64,000 nt of DNA, from the NCBI GenBank assembly GCA_029814805.1, contig CP122394.1:124001-188000 (forward strand). Reading direction: 5' to 3'. The translations under genes were made by a program, and so were the position numbers. Below are positions 52,420 through 60,429 of this stretch, piece by piece. Each line of letters begins with the position of its first letter. The first letter of the stretch is position 1. The DNA comes from Geminicoccaceae bacterium SCSIO 64248. GTDB taxonomy: Bacteria > Pseudomonadota > Alphaproteobacteria > Geminicoccales > Geminicoccaceae. Below the pieces are notes generated by a model that had not been told where the DNA came from, ran no database searches, and worked only from the letters and a program-made list of their open reading frames with translations.

Positions 52420-53559
52420 TCAGGTGAAAGCGCTCATGCCGAGCGTTTCGCGTCCGATGATCAGGCGCTGGATACCGGCGGTACCGTCGATCGCGGAAAG
52501 CATGGCGGCGTCGCGCCAGCATCGCTCGACCTCCGCCTCCTCGGCCGTGCCCCAAGCGCCCATGCACTCCATCGACGTTTGGCAAACGGCGATGGCGGTC
52601 TCGACCGCGAACAGCTTGGCCATCGAGACGTCCCGAGGCGCCCGCCTGCCGCTGTCCAAGATGGTCAGCGCGTTGAGGCAGAGCAGCCGGGCGGCTTGCA
52701 GCCGCGTCGCCGCATCGGCCAGGGCAACCTGGATCGACTGGAAGCGGCCGATCGGACGACCGAAAGCCACGCGATCTCCGGCGTAGGACAGGGCCCGTTC
52801 CAGTGCCCGAGACGCCAAGCCGACCGCCTGAATGCCGATGAAGGCACGTGAAGACTCGATGCCGCGATGAAACTGCTCACCGCCCGCGCCGGCCGCGCCC
52901 AGAATGTTCTCGCGCGGCACCTCCGTATCCTTGAAAGCGATTTCGGCGAGCGAAAAATGGCGCAGGCCAACCGTGTTGATGTCGCGGCTCTGCCAAGACG
53001 AGGCATCGCGCTCGACAACGAGCCGGCTGAGGCCGCCGCCGCTGGTGGGATCGACCACCATCAGCGTGATCAGGTCCGCGACACTCCCAAGCTTGAGCCA
53101 GCGTTTGCGACCGTTGACGACGTAGTGATCACCCGCCAACACGGCCTGCGTGGTGAAGGCCCGCATGTCCGAACCGGCCTGCGGCTCGGTTATGGCTGCG
53201 CTCGCGATCCAGTCGCCGGAAAGCAGCTTGGGCATCCAGCGGCGCTTCTGCTCGTCTGACCCGAGATAATTGATCGTGCGCGGCGGCACGACTTCGCCGA
53301 ACAGGATGGGACCCTTCGCAATCGCTTCCAACAGCATGCCGTATTGGACATAGCTCAGTCCTGCGCCGCCGAACTCGACCGGCACGGTACTGCCGAGATA
53401 CCCGTGCGGCTGAAGAGCCCGAAAGCAGGTGCGGATCTGATCGGCGCTCAGCCGCTCTCCTGCGGGCAAGGCGTCGGCGATCGGTGCGATGACGCGATGC
53501 ACGACCTCGCGAACGGCTTCTTGCAGTTCGCCAGTCTCAGGCGTGTCAAAGACAGTCAC
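52420..53559 (-). CDS. Acyl-CoA dehydrogenase family protein, catalytic Glu position is Asp
   Basis: A 379-residue flavoprotein of the acyl-CoA dehydrogenase family. The FAD-binding and substrate loops are visible in ASAAITEPQAGSDMRAFTTQ, and the C-terminal helix bundle in IESSRAFIGIQAVGLASRAL and FQSIQVALADAATRLQAARL. The usual YEGT...IQ segment reads AIDGTAGIQRLIIGRETLG: the catalytic-base Glu of the MCAD-type site is Asp here. Some family members place the base elsewhere, so activity is not excluded, but the reaction may differ. It follows the enoyl-CoA hydratase-like gene by one base. Substrate is unknown. Confidence 0.9.
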   Translation of the reverse strand: MTVFDTPETGELQEAVREVVHRVIAPIADALPAGERLSADQIRTCFRALQPHGYLGSTVPVEFGGAGLSYVQYGMLLEAIAKGPILFGEVVPPRTINYLGSDEQKRRWMPKLLSGDWIASAAITEPQAGSDMRAFTTQAVLAGDHYVVNGRKRWLKLGSVADLITLMVVDPTSGGGLSRLVVERDASSWQSRDINTVGLRHFSLAEIAFKDTEVPRENILGAAGAGGEQFHRGIESSRAFIGIQAVGLASRALERALSYAGDRVAFGRPIGRFQSIQVALADAATRLQAARLLCLNALTILDSGRRAPRDVSMAKLFAVETAIAVCQTSMECMGAWGTAEEAEVERCWRDAAMLSAIDGTAGIQRLIIGRETLGMSAFT

Positions 53560-53560
53560 A

Positions 53561-54349
53561 CTACCGACCTCGGAAAACGGGCGCGCGCTTCTCGCGGAAG
53601 GCGGCGATTCCCTCCTTTAGGTCCTCGGACGCGCCGCCAATTTCGGCCCAGTGAGTTTCCAGCGCCTGGGCCGCTGCAGGCGAAAAGGCGTATTGCGCGC
53701 GGATCGTCTCCTTGATCGCACGGAAGGTAATCGGCGAGCCCGTGGCAACGCGATCGGCCACCTGTGCCACTTCTGTCTCGAACGACTCGTCCGGCACGAC
53801 GCGCGTGACCAGTCCCACGCCAAGCGCGGCCTCGGCGTTCAGGTCTTCGCCCAGGATGAGCAGGTCCAAGGCGCGGTTGCGGCCGATGAAATGGGTCAGC
53901 CGCGTGAGGCTCATGCCCCAGCTCGGGATCACGCCGAGATAGGCATCCCCGGTCCGGAACACCGCAGTCGTAGAGGCGAGGCGGACATCGCAGGCCATGC
54001 CGATCGCGAAGCCGCCGCCGATGCACCAGCCGCGCAAGGCAGAGATGATTGGTTTCGGAAAAGTCTCCAGGCGATCGACAACGGCACGGCCGAGATCACG
54101 AAACTGCGTACCCGTTCCGACACCGTCTCCGACCGCCTTGAGATCGGCACCGGCGCAGAACGCCTTGGTGCCCGACCCGGTCAGCACCACGCAGCGCGTT
54201 TCCGCCCGTTTCTCCAGGTCATCCAAGGCACTGAGGATGTCTTCGAGAACGCGAGGCGTGAGGGCGTTGACCGGCGGCCGGTTGAGCGTGATGGTCGCCA
54301 CGCCTTTGCGATGGTCCACCAGGATTGTCTCGTAGTCGGCGCTCACCAT
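53561..54349 (-). CDS. Enoyl-CoA hydratase/isomerase family protein with altered catalytic residues
   Basis: A 262-residue crotonase-fold protein. The oxyanion-hole segments are VVLTGSGTKAFCAGADLKAV and ISALRGWCIGGGFAIGMACD. In classical hydratases, the GGG-x-E Glu (E144 in rat) is present; here it is Ala (GGGFAI). The second Glu (in LPE-x-LG) reads TGDAYLG, an Asp. So it is unlikely to be a canonical hydratase and may be an isomerase, hydrolase, decarboxylase or C-C lyase. The start at ATG 54349 is preceded by GGGGA. It is the first gene of the unit and lies 95 bases from the palindrome at 54444-54459. Confidence 0.9.
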   Translation of the reverse strand: MVSADYETILVDHRKGVATITLNRPPVNALTPRVLEDILSALDDLEKRAETRCVVLTGSGTKAFCAGADLKAVGDGVGTGTQFRDLGRAVVDRLETFPKPIISALRGWCIGGGFAIGMACDVRLASTTAVFRTGDAYLGVIPSWGMSLTRLTHFIGRNRALDLLILGEDLNAEAALGVGLVTRVVPDESFETEVAQVADRVATGSPITFRAIKETIRAQYAFSPAAAQALETHWAEIGGASEDLKEGIAAFREKRAPVFRGR

Positions 54350-54537
54350 CGTTCCCCGTTCATTTGGCCATCTCACGCTGACAGAGCGTTTCCAGGCATC
54401 GGCTGGCAATTAGTCAGCATGCGTTGTAATTGGCAGTGCAGATGCAAAGCATGCTTAACAATATGTCAGCAATCTCTGTGCCGAACGCGTCTAAGTCCAA
54501 ATCCGGACGTGTCGGCATGCGCTGGGCTTAGACATGT
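54350..54537. promoter_or_regulatory. Promoter region of the enoyl-CoA hydratase / transporter operon
   Basis: Between the first gene of the minus-strand unit 1 and the end of the upstream monooxygenase gene. It holds the palindrome described separately and AT-rich stretches around 54410-54480. No open frame of note. A promoter is inferred from the operon start. Confidence 0.5.
54444..54459. promoter_or_regulatory. Operator palindrome 1 (AAGCATGCTT core)
   Basis: GCAAAGCATGCTTAAC contains the perfect 10-bp palindrome AAGCATGCTT. It lies 95 bases before the start of the enoyl-CoA hydratase-like gene. The same core, AAGYATRCTT, occurs at 58883-58892 and 59092-59101 in the divergent region of the two other units. 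It is probably the binding site of a dimeric repressor, with the local MarR protein as candidate. Confidence 0.6.
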
Positions 54538-55887
54538 TCAGGCTGCCATGCGGCCCAGCAGGCGCTGGAACTGGCGGCGCGACGGCCGAGTTAGGCCCAA
54601 GTTTTCGCGCAAGGTCCGGCCTTCATACTCTTTCCGGAAAATCCCGCGTGCCTGAAGGAGTGGCACGACGTGATCGACAAAGACCGCCAGTTGCTCCGGG
54701 AAGTAGGGCGGCATGATGTTGAAGCCGTCACAGGCACCTTCCGTGAGCCAGGTCTGCATCAGGTCCGCGAGTTGCTCCGGCGTGCCGACAAAGCTATTAT
54801 GTGCACGCGAGCGAGCGATGAACCGTGCGGCACCCTCGATTGTGAGGTTTTGGCGAGTCGCTTCCTGCAGCAATGTGTCGGCGTTTGCCGTCGGCTTGCG
54901 CACGCTGCGAATTTCTTCGACAGGAAGCAAATCGCCAAGTTCCCGATCGTAGAGCGGGAAATTTAGATTCTCGCTCAACATCCAGACTCCGACTTCGGGA
55001 TGCACAAGATCGCCCAATTCCTCCTGAAGCTGGAAGGCCTCGCGTTCGGTCGAGCCGAGCAGCGGTGACAGGCCAGGCATGATCACCACTTCGTCCGGCC
55101 GGCGACCATGGCCTGCCATGCGGGCATGGGTGGACGCGCGGAACTCGCGGGCATCGTCGATCCGGCTTTGCGCGGTGAAGATGGCTTCCGCCACCATGGC
55201 GGCGAAGGCCCGGCCCGGCGGCGAGCCGCCAGCCTGGACGAGGACCGGCCAGCCTTGAATTGGCCGCGGCTGGCGCAGAGGACCCTGCACCCGGAAGCTA
55301 TCGCTGACGTGATCGGCCGAAGCGATCAGAGCAGGATCGCAAAAGCGTCCATCGGCCTGGTCACGCACAAGCGCCGCATCGTCCCAACTGTCCCAAAGCG
55401 CGGTGCATGCATCGACGAAATGCCGCCCCCGAACGTAGCGATCGGTTTTTTCCATGGCCCGATCGCGATTGAAGTTGAGCGCTGCCTTGTCTTCCCAGGT
55501 CGTAACCACGTTCCACCCGGCCCGGCCGCCGCTCAAATGGTCGAGCGTGGCGAATTTGGAAGCGATCAAATAGGGCTCGTGATAGGTGGTCGATAGCGTG
55601 GCCACGAGGCCCAGATGCTCGGTGACCGAGGAAAGTACCGAGATCAGGGAAACAGGATCGAGGTTCGACACGCCTTGTCGGCCGAAGAAGCGGCCATCCT
55701 TTTCACGCGTGAACAGCGTGTCGCCGACGAAAAACAGATCGAACTTCCCGCGTTCGGCGAGTTGCGCGACGGTCCGGTAGTAGTCGAGGCCGGACAGGCC
55801 GTCGGAAGGCGTGCTTGGGTGCCGCCAACCGGCGATATGATGCCCGCCCGGATAGATGAACAAGCCGAGATGCAGCTGGCGGGTCAT
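54538..55887 (-). CDS. LLM-class flavin-dependent monooxygenase (NtaA/SnaA/DszA-like)
   Basis: A 449-residue TIM-barrel flavin monooxygenase of the nitrilotriacetate-monooxygenase type. Features are MTRQLHLGLFIYPGGHHIAG at the start, GKFDLFFVGDTLFTREKDG, TTYHEPYLIASKFATLDHLS, GRAGWNVVTTWEDKAA and PIQGWPVLVQAGGSPPGRAF. Such enzymes use reduced FMN from a separate reductase plus oxygen to hydroxylate or cleave N- or S-containing organic compounds. No dedicated flavin reductase is seen nearby. The start at 55887 follows GGGAGA. It is the third gene after the TPP enzyme and a related flavin protein. Confidence 0.92.
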   Translation of the reverse strand: MTRQLHLGLFIYPGGHHIAGWRHPSTPSDGLSGLDYYRTVAQLAERGKFDLFFVGDTLFTREKDGRFFGRQGVSNLDPVSLISVLSSVTEHLGLVATLSTTYHEPYLIASKFATLDHLSGGRAGWNVVTTWEDKAALNFNRDRAMEKTDRYVRGRHFVDACTALWDSWDDAALVRDQADGRFCDPALIASADHVSDSFRVQGPLRQPRPIQGWPVLVQAGGSPPGRAFAAMVAEAIFTAQSRIDDAREFRASTHARMAGHGRRPDEVVIMPGLSPLLGSTEREAFQLQEELGDLVHPEVGVWMLSENLNFPLYDRELGDLLPVEEIRSVRKPTANADTLLQEATRQNLTIEGAARFIARSRAHNSFVGTPEQLADLMQTWLTEGACDGFNIMPPYFPEQLAVFVDHVVPLLQARGIFRKEYEGRTLRENLGLTRPSRRQFQRLLGRMAA

Positions 55888-55916
55888 GCTGGTGTCTCCC
55901 TGTCGGGGTGCGTTTG

Positions 55917-57050
55917 TCAGACTAAGGCGAAGCGATTGGCCGGGCGGGGCAGAGCGAGATGCCCGCGCAAGGTGCACTGGGCGTACTCCGAGCGGAATAA
56001 TCCCCGGTTGCGCAGGGCCGGTAGCGTATCGTTGATCAAGTAATCGACGTCGTCCGGGAGCACGGCGGGCAAGATGTTGAAGCCGTCTGCGACACCTTTG
56101 GCATGCCAAGCGGCCATCACTTGTGCAAGGTCTCCGCCGGTGCCGACGAAGCGTGCACACGTGGCGCTGGCGCTTTCGACGTCGGCGATCGCGTCCAAGG
56201 CCGCAGCTCGGGCTTCGGCCGCCTCGGTCGTTTCTCCCAGAACCGGCATCACATTCATCAAGACGCGAGGTTCACCGTCGGGGCGACCGTACTCGATTGC
56301 CAATGCGCTAAGCCCGCGGCGGAGCGCCAGCACGTCTTCGAGCGTCTGGCATTCGGCTAGGAACAGATCCGCTTTCGACGCAGCGAGGCGCAGCCCGCCC
56401 TCGGTCGGGTCGCACATAATCAGAACGGGGTGTCCCTGGATTGGACGGACGGCCGTGAGCGGGCCGCGAACGGTAAAGTGGCGGCCGGTGTGATGGATTG
56501 GATGAATGCGGTTGGAATCGGCGAAAAGGCCATTCTGCTTGTCGGCAACGACCGCGTCGTCTTCCCAGCTGTCCCAGAGCTTTTGCGCCACCTCGAGATA
56601 TTCGGCCGTACGCGCGCAGCTCTCGTCCGTATTGGACGGAAGTGTGCGGTGGCCGAAGTCGGCCGCTTGATGGCTGCTGCCACGCGTATCGACGATGCAG
56701 GCCGTTCGTCCGGACGAGAGGTTGTCCAGGACGGCGAATGCGCGCGCTGTGTGAAACGGCTCGGTTTGCGTGATCGATACGGATGCGCCGAGGCCGATCC
56801 GTTCGGTGCGCGGCACCATCGTGCCTAGCAGAGGCAGGGTGTCGATTTGCACGGCGTCGGTCGTGCCGGCGAGTACGTAATCCGGTCCGCCGCCAGGCGG
56901 CAGAAACAAAACGGCATCAAGCCCGCTTTCCTCGGCCTGTCTGACCAACGCTTCGTATTGGGGCAGGGTTTGAGATTCGCGCATCAGCGAGGAGGCACGC
57001 CAGCCGGCGGGATGAAAGCCATAGCCGCTAAGCGACAAGGTAAGATGCAC
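55917..57050 (-). CDS. LLM-class flavin-dependent oxidoreductase, second paralogue
   Basis: A 377-residue luciferase-like protein related to, but shorter than, the following one. Blocks are MHLTLSLSGYGFHPAGWRAS, LDAVLFLPPGGG, FHTARAFAVLDNLSSGRTAC, KLWDSWEDDAVVADKQNGLF and IQGHPVLIMCDPTEGGLRLA. It should bind FMN and react with oxygen. It lies 29 bases upstream of its paralogue, so two distinct oxygenation steps, or a heterodimer as in some two-gene systems, are possible. Substrate is unknown. Confidence 0.9.
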   Translation of the reverse strand: MHLTLSLSGYGFHPAGWRASSLMRESQTLPQYEALVRQAEESGLDAVLFLPPGGGPDYVLAGTTDAVQIDTLPLLGTMVPRTERIGLGASVSITQTEPFHTARAFAVLDNLSSGRTACIVDTRGSSHQAADFGHRTLPSNTDESCARTAEYLEVAQKLWDSWEDDAVVADKQNGLFADSNRIHPIHHTGRHFTVRGPLTAVRPIQGHPVLIMCDPTEGGLRLAASKADLFLAECQTLEDVLALRRGLSALAIEYGRPDGEPRVLMNVMPVLGETTEAAEARAAALDAIADVESASATCARFVGTGGDLAQVMAAWHAKGVADGFNILPAVLPDDVDYLINDTLPALRNRGLFRSEYAQCTLRGHLALPRPANRFALV

Positions 57051-57096
57051 GGCGTCTTTCTCCTCGATGCGTGCCTGCCCGGCCTCCCGGCGCAGG

Positions 57097-58836
57097 TCAG
57101 CCGCAGATCACGTTCAAAAGGGCCTGGCGACGCTCGTTCCTCACGACGGTGACAGCGCGCGCCAAGGCGTCAGGCAGCGCATTTGCGTCGTCGACTCGCT
57201 CGCCGTGGCCCCCGCTGGCTTGAACCAGCATTTCGTAGGCAGGTGCTGGAGACAGGGACACAAATGGAAGATTCTCGGCTTGTACCGCCTGTCCGTCCGG
57301 ATACATGTCAGCGGTCGCGCGCCGGACCGCACCCCATTCGCCATTATTGAAGACAACCGTGAGGACGGGGAGGGTGTGCGCCTGAGCGATCTGATGGCAG
57401 GCCGTCGGGTTGGCGAACATGTAGGCGCCGTCGCCCAATGTCGCGACGACCAGCCGGTCGGGTTCGGCCAATTGAGCACCGAGCGCAGCCGGCAGTCCCC
57501 AGCCGAGACCGCTCACGGAACTGCTGCCGAAATAGCTGCCGGGGCGTCTGAGCCTCCCGGCTGCCGGCACAAAGGGATACTCGTTCACGATAATGGCTTC
57601 GGGACCAGCCGCTTCGGCGATGCAGCGGCTGGCCCAGGCTTTTCCCATAGGCGTCGTAGAGTCTGCCGGCGTGATCGCGCGTTCGGCTGTGGCGCGCACC
57701 TCGCCAATGCGTCCGACGATCGCCGCACGCCGCGCTTGAACGGCTTCGTCTCTATCGGCCAAGCGGCTCTCGAGAGCCGTGTGCAAAGCGTGAAGCGTCA
57801 ATACCGGCGATGCCGCGAGGGTGACGTCGGCCCGGAAACCACGGACAGGATAGCGGGAGAACAGCGGATCGTGCCCGAGCTGGATGATGCGGCAGTCGGG
57901 GTGCGGCGCCGGACCGTCCGGCAGCCATGGGACGTCGCTGTCGAGGACCAGAATGACATCCGCCTCGCCGATCCAGGGCGCCACCTCATAGCCGGCATGC
58001 ATCAGATGATCGGCGGGCAGGTTGAGGTAGCGTGGCCGGTAGTCGACAACCGGCAGGGCGAAGGCGTCGGCCAGAGCGCCTAACGCGGCGACCGCTTCCG
58101 GGTTGATGCCCAGTCGTGTGGCGATGACCATGGGATGGCGCGCGTTGGCAAGAAGGTCGGCGGCTCGCGCTATGGCGTCCGCTCCAGGCACGGCCGGCGC
58201 GGCCGGTGCAAGGGGGGCGGCGGGACGATCGGGAGCCGCAGGTTCGGCCAGAACCTCGCGTGGCAAAGCGAGATAGACCGGACCACGCGGTGCGCTTCGC
58301 GTGATCGCCATGGCTCGCTCGACAACGGTGTCGAGTTGGCGCGGGTCGCGCAGCTCATAGTCCCATCGCACCATCTCGCGTACGATGCCGGCCTGGTCGA
58401 ACATCTCCTGAGCCCAGTGAATGGGCATTGAGCGTGCGCCTGGGGGACCTGCCTCCAGGATCGGTGTCCGGCCCGCAGCAACCAGCATCGGAATATGCTC
58501 GCGGGACGCATTCATGATGCCGGCCAGCGCGTTGGCGGTGCCGACGTTGACGTGGACCATAGCCGCCTGGGCCCGTCCCGTGACCATGGCATAGCCGTGT
58601 GCCATGCCGATCGCGGCATTCTCGTGCGGCGCCAGGATCGGCGTGGGCACCGCTGCTCCCGTCGCTGCGGCGCGTGCATAAGCTTCGATGATCGACGGAA
58701 AGTCGGTTCCGGCGTTGCCGAATAGGAAATTAACGCCATGGTGTTTCAGCAGGCGTAGCCAAGCATCGGCTACGGTCGGCTGCGCCGATGTGTGTTTGCT
58801 TGGCGAAAGCGTGTCGGCGGACGGGGTCACAAACAT
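57097..58836 (-). CDS. TPP-dependent enzyme (acetolactate synthase/benzoylformate decarboxylase-like)
   Basis: A 579-residue TPP enzyme. The N-terminal domain carries NFLFGNAGTDFPSIIEAYAR and the catalytic Glu in ILAPHENAAIGMAHGYAMVT; the C-terminal cofactor motif is VATLGDGAYMFANPTACHQI ... VVFNNGEWG (GDG...NN). Members act as 2-oxo acid decarboxylases, carboligases or hydrolases; several annotated as acetolactate synthase are catabolic. It heads the minus-strand unit 2 with two flavin monooxygenases, facing the amidohydrolase unit across a 306-base gap with two operator sites. A 2-oxo acid from the pathway is a plausible substrate. Confidence 0.9.
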   Translation of the reverse strand: MFVTPSADTLSPSKHTSAQPTVADAWLRLLKHHGVNFLFGNAGTDFPSIIEAYARAAATGAAVPTPILAPHENAAIGMAHGYAMVTGRAQAAMVHVNVGTANALAGIMNASREHIPMLVAAGRTPILEAGPPGARSMPIHWAQEMFDQAGIVREMVRWDYELRDPRQLDTVVERAMAITRSAPRGPVYLALPREVLAEPAAPDRPAAPLAPAAPAVPGADAIARAADLLANARHPMVIATRLGINPEAVAALGALADAFALPVVDYRPRYLNLPADHLMHAGYEVAPWIGEADVILVLDSDVPWLPDGPAPHPDCRIIQLGHDPLFSRYPVRGFRADVTLAASPVLTLHALHTALESRLADRDEAVQARRAAIVGRIGEVRATAERAITPADSTTPMGKAWASRCIAEAAGPEAIIVNEYPFVPAAGRLRRPGSYFGSSSVSGLGWGLPAALGAQLAEPDRLVVATLGDGAYMFANPTACHQIAQAHTLPVLTVVFNNGEWGAVRRATADMYPDGQAVQAENLPFVSLSPAPAYEMLVQASGGHGERVDDANALPDALARAVTVVRNERRQALLNVICG

Positions 58837-58879
58837 GTCGGTGCGGTTCCTTTACGGCCGAAACGACAAGGGAGGCGAT

Positions 58880-58895
58880 GCTAAGTATGCTTTGT
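58880..58895. promoter_or_regulatory. Operator palindrome 2 (AAGTATGCTT core)
   Basis: GCTAAGTATGCTTTGT has the core AAGTATGCTT, the exact reverse complement of the core of the site at 59089-59104. It begins 44 bases upstream of the TPP-enzyme start. Shared extension CTTTGTAT with that site strengthens the match. Confidence 0.65.
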
Positions 58896-59088
58896 ATCTG
58901 GCCAGCAAAATGCGTGCAGACTTGCGATTGCGGCGCATATCATTGGCGAAGCGACGTTCTGCCTGGCTGGCGTGATTAGAACGCGATCAGTTCCGGTGTG
59001 CACGATGCCGACAACTTGGGCGTCAACATCCTCCAAGCCGGGAGGAGCGCGACGATTCTGATCCTGGCACGGCTCCTGCTCGTCAGAA

Positions 59089-59104
59089 ACAAAGCATACT
59101 TTGT
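59089..59104. promoter_or_regulatory. Operator palindrome 3 (ACAAAG-CATA-CTTTGT)
   Basis: ACAAAG and CTTTGT are perfect inverted 6-base arms around CATA. The site lies 38 bases before the amidohydrolase ATG, where a bound repressor would block transcription. It is the most symmetrical of the three related sites. Confidence 0.7.
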
Positions 59105-59142
59105 ATTTTGCCTTGCCCATCAGCGAGGAAGGAGGTCACATC

Positions 59143-60429
59143 ATGGCATCTGCAGGCGAAAGCAGCCCCTACGATCTCATCCTGAAGGGCGGACGCGTGA
59201 TCTGCCCGGCCTCCGGCATCGACGGCGTCAAGGACGTCGCCGTACGCGACGGGCGCATCGCCGCGATCGAGGACGCGATTTTGCCGAGCGCGGCCAGGGA
59301 GGTGATCGACGTCTCGGGCCGGCTCGTGCTGCCTGGCATGATCGACACCCACGGCCACGTCTACCAGCACGTTACCGGCCGCTTCGGTCTCGAGCCGGAC
59401 ATGGTAGGCGTGCACTCCGCCGTCACTACGGTGATCGACCAGGGCGGCCCGTCCTGCATGACCCTGCCGGGCTTTCGCCGGTTCATCGTCGAGCCGTCCG
59501 AAACCCGGATCTTCGCGTTCCTGTCGGCCTATCTGGTCGGCGGGCTGGAGGGCCATTTCTATCCGAACCTCTACAGCCCGGACGGCGTCGACATCGAGGC
59601 GACCGTGCGTTCGGCGAACGCGAACAAGGATCTCGTGCGCGGCATCAAGGGGCACGCCGAGATCGGCGGCTTCGCGCGCTGGGGCATCAAGGTCATGGAG
59701 ATGGCGGCCGAGATCAGCCGTCAGGCCGAGCTTCCGCTCTACGTCCATTTCGGCACGCTCTGGGGCCTGCCCGAGAGCGGTGCCAACGGCGAGGACGCCG
59801 ATACGATCCTGGAGCGGGTCATCCCGCTCCTGAAGGAGGGCGACGTGCTCGCCCATCCGTTCACGCGTCATCCCGGCGGCTTCGTCAATCGCGAGGGCCA
59901 GGTCCATCACGTGATCCAGGCAGCACTCGATCGCGGCCTGAAGGTCGATGTCGGGCACGGCAGCCACTTCTCCTATCGCTTGGCGCGCAAAGCGCTCGAT
60001 GCCGGCGTGGTGCCGAACACGCTGGGTGCGGACATGCATGGCTACAATACCGAGGTGCCGGCGCCGGCCGGCACGCCGCCCGAGCACTACGACGACGAGA
60101 ACCATCCCTTCAAAGGCCAGGCGAAATTCAGCCTGACCCAGGCGATGAGCTCGATGATGGCGCTTGGCCTCTCGCTCGAGCAGGTTGTGCCCATGGTGAG
60201 CTGCAACCCGGCCGCCATGCTCGGCCGGACCGAGGAACTGGGCTCGCTCAGGATCGGCCGGGTGGCCGACGTGTCCGTCCTGGCCGATGAGCGCGGCCGC
60301 TTCCTGCTGCGCGACAACGAGGACACCAAGGTTGTCGCCGAGCGTCTGCTGCAGCCGCTGTTCTGCCTGCGTGGCGGCAAGCGCTTCGACGCCGACGCGC
60401 CAATTCTGCCTCAGGCGATCGCGGCATGA
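59143..60429 (+). CDS. Amidohydrolase (cyclic amidase/deacetylase superfamily)
   Basis: A 428-residue metal-dependent hydrolase. The HxH metal site is in LPGMIDTHGHVYQHVTGRF, the probable carbamylated Lys in RWGIKVMEMAAE, then His in LPLYVHFGTLWG and VLAHPFTRHPGGF, and Asp in LGADMHGYN. This pattern fits the amidohydrolase/deacetylase group near dihydroorotase and dihydropyrimidinase, which open cyclic amides or remove acyl groups. The start at 59143 has GGAAGGAGG before it. It heads the plus-strand unit 3, with ATGA overlap to the next gene. Substrate is unknown. Confidence 0.9.
   Translation: MASAGESSPYDLILKGGRVICPASGIDGVKDVAVRDGRIAAIEDAILPSAAREVIDVSGRLVLPGMIDTHGHVYQHVTGRFGLEPDMVGVHSAVTTVIDQGGPSCMTLPGFRRFIVEPSETRIFAFLSAYLVGGLEGHFYPNLYSPDGVDIEATVRSANANKDLVRGIKGHAEIGGFARWGIKVMEMAAEISRQAELPLYVHFGTLWGLPESGANGEDADTILERVIPLLKEGDVLAHPFTRHPGGFVNREGQVHHVIQAALDRGLKVDVGHGSHFSYRLARKALDAGVVPNTLGADMHGYNTEVPAPAGTPPEHYDDENHPFKGQAKFSLTQAMSSMMALGLSLEQVVPMVSCNPAAMLGRTEELGSLRIGRVADVSVLADERGRFLLRDNEDTKVVAERLLQPLFCLRGGKRFDADAPILPQAIAA

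Larger units (their letters stand above)
58837..59142. promoter_or_regulatory. Divergent promoter region with two operators
   Basis: These 306 bases separate the TPP enzyme (leftward) and the amidohydrolase (rightward). No gene is supported in it. Operator-like palindromes lie at 58880-58895 and 59089-59104, one near each start, in opposite orientation. The right one ends 38 bases before the amidohydrolase ATG, the left one begins 44 bases before the TPP-enzyme ATG, positions suited to repression. Confidence 0.7.
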
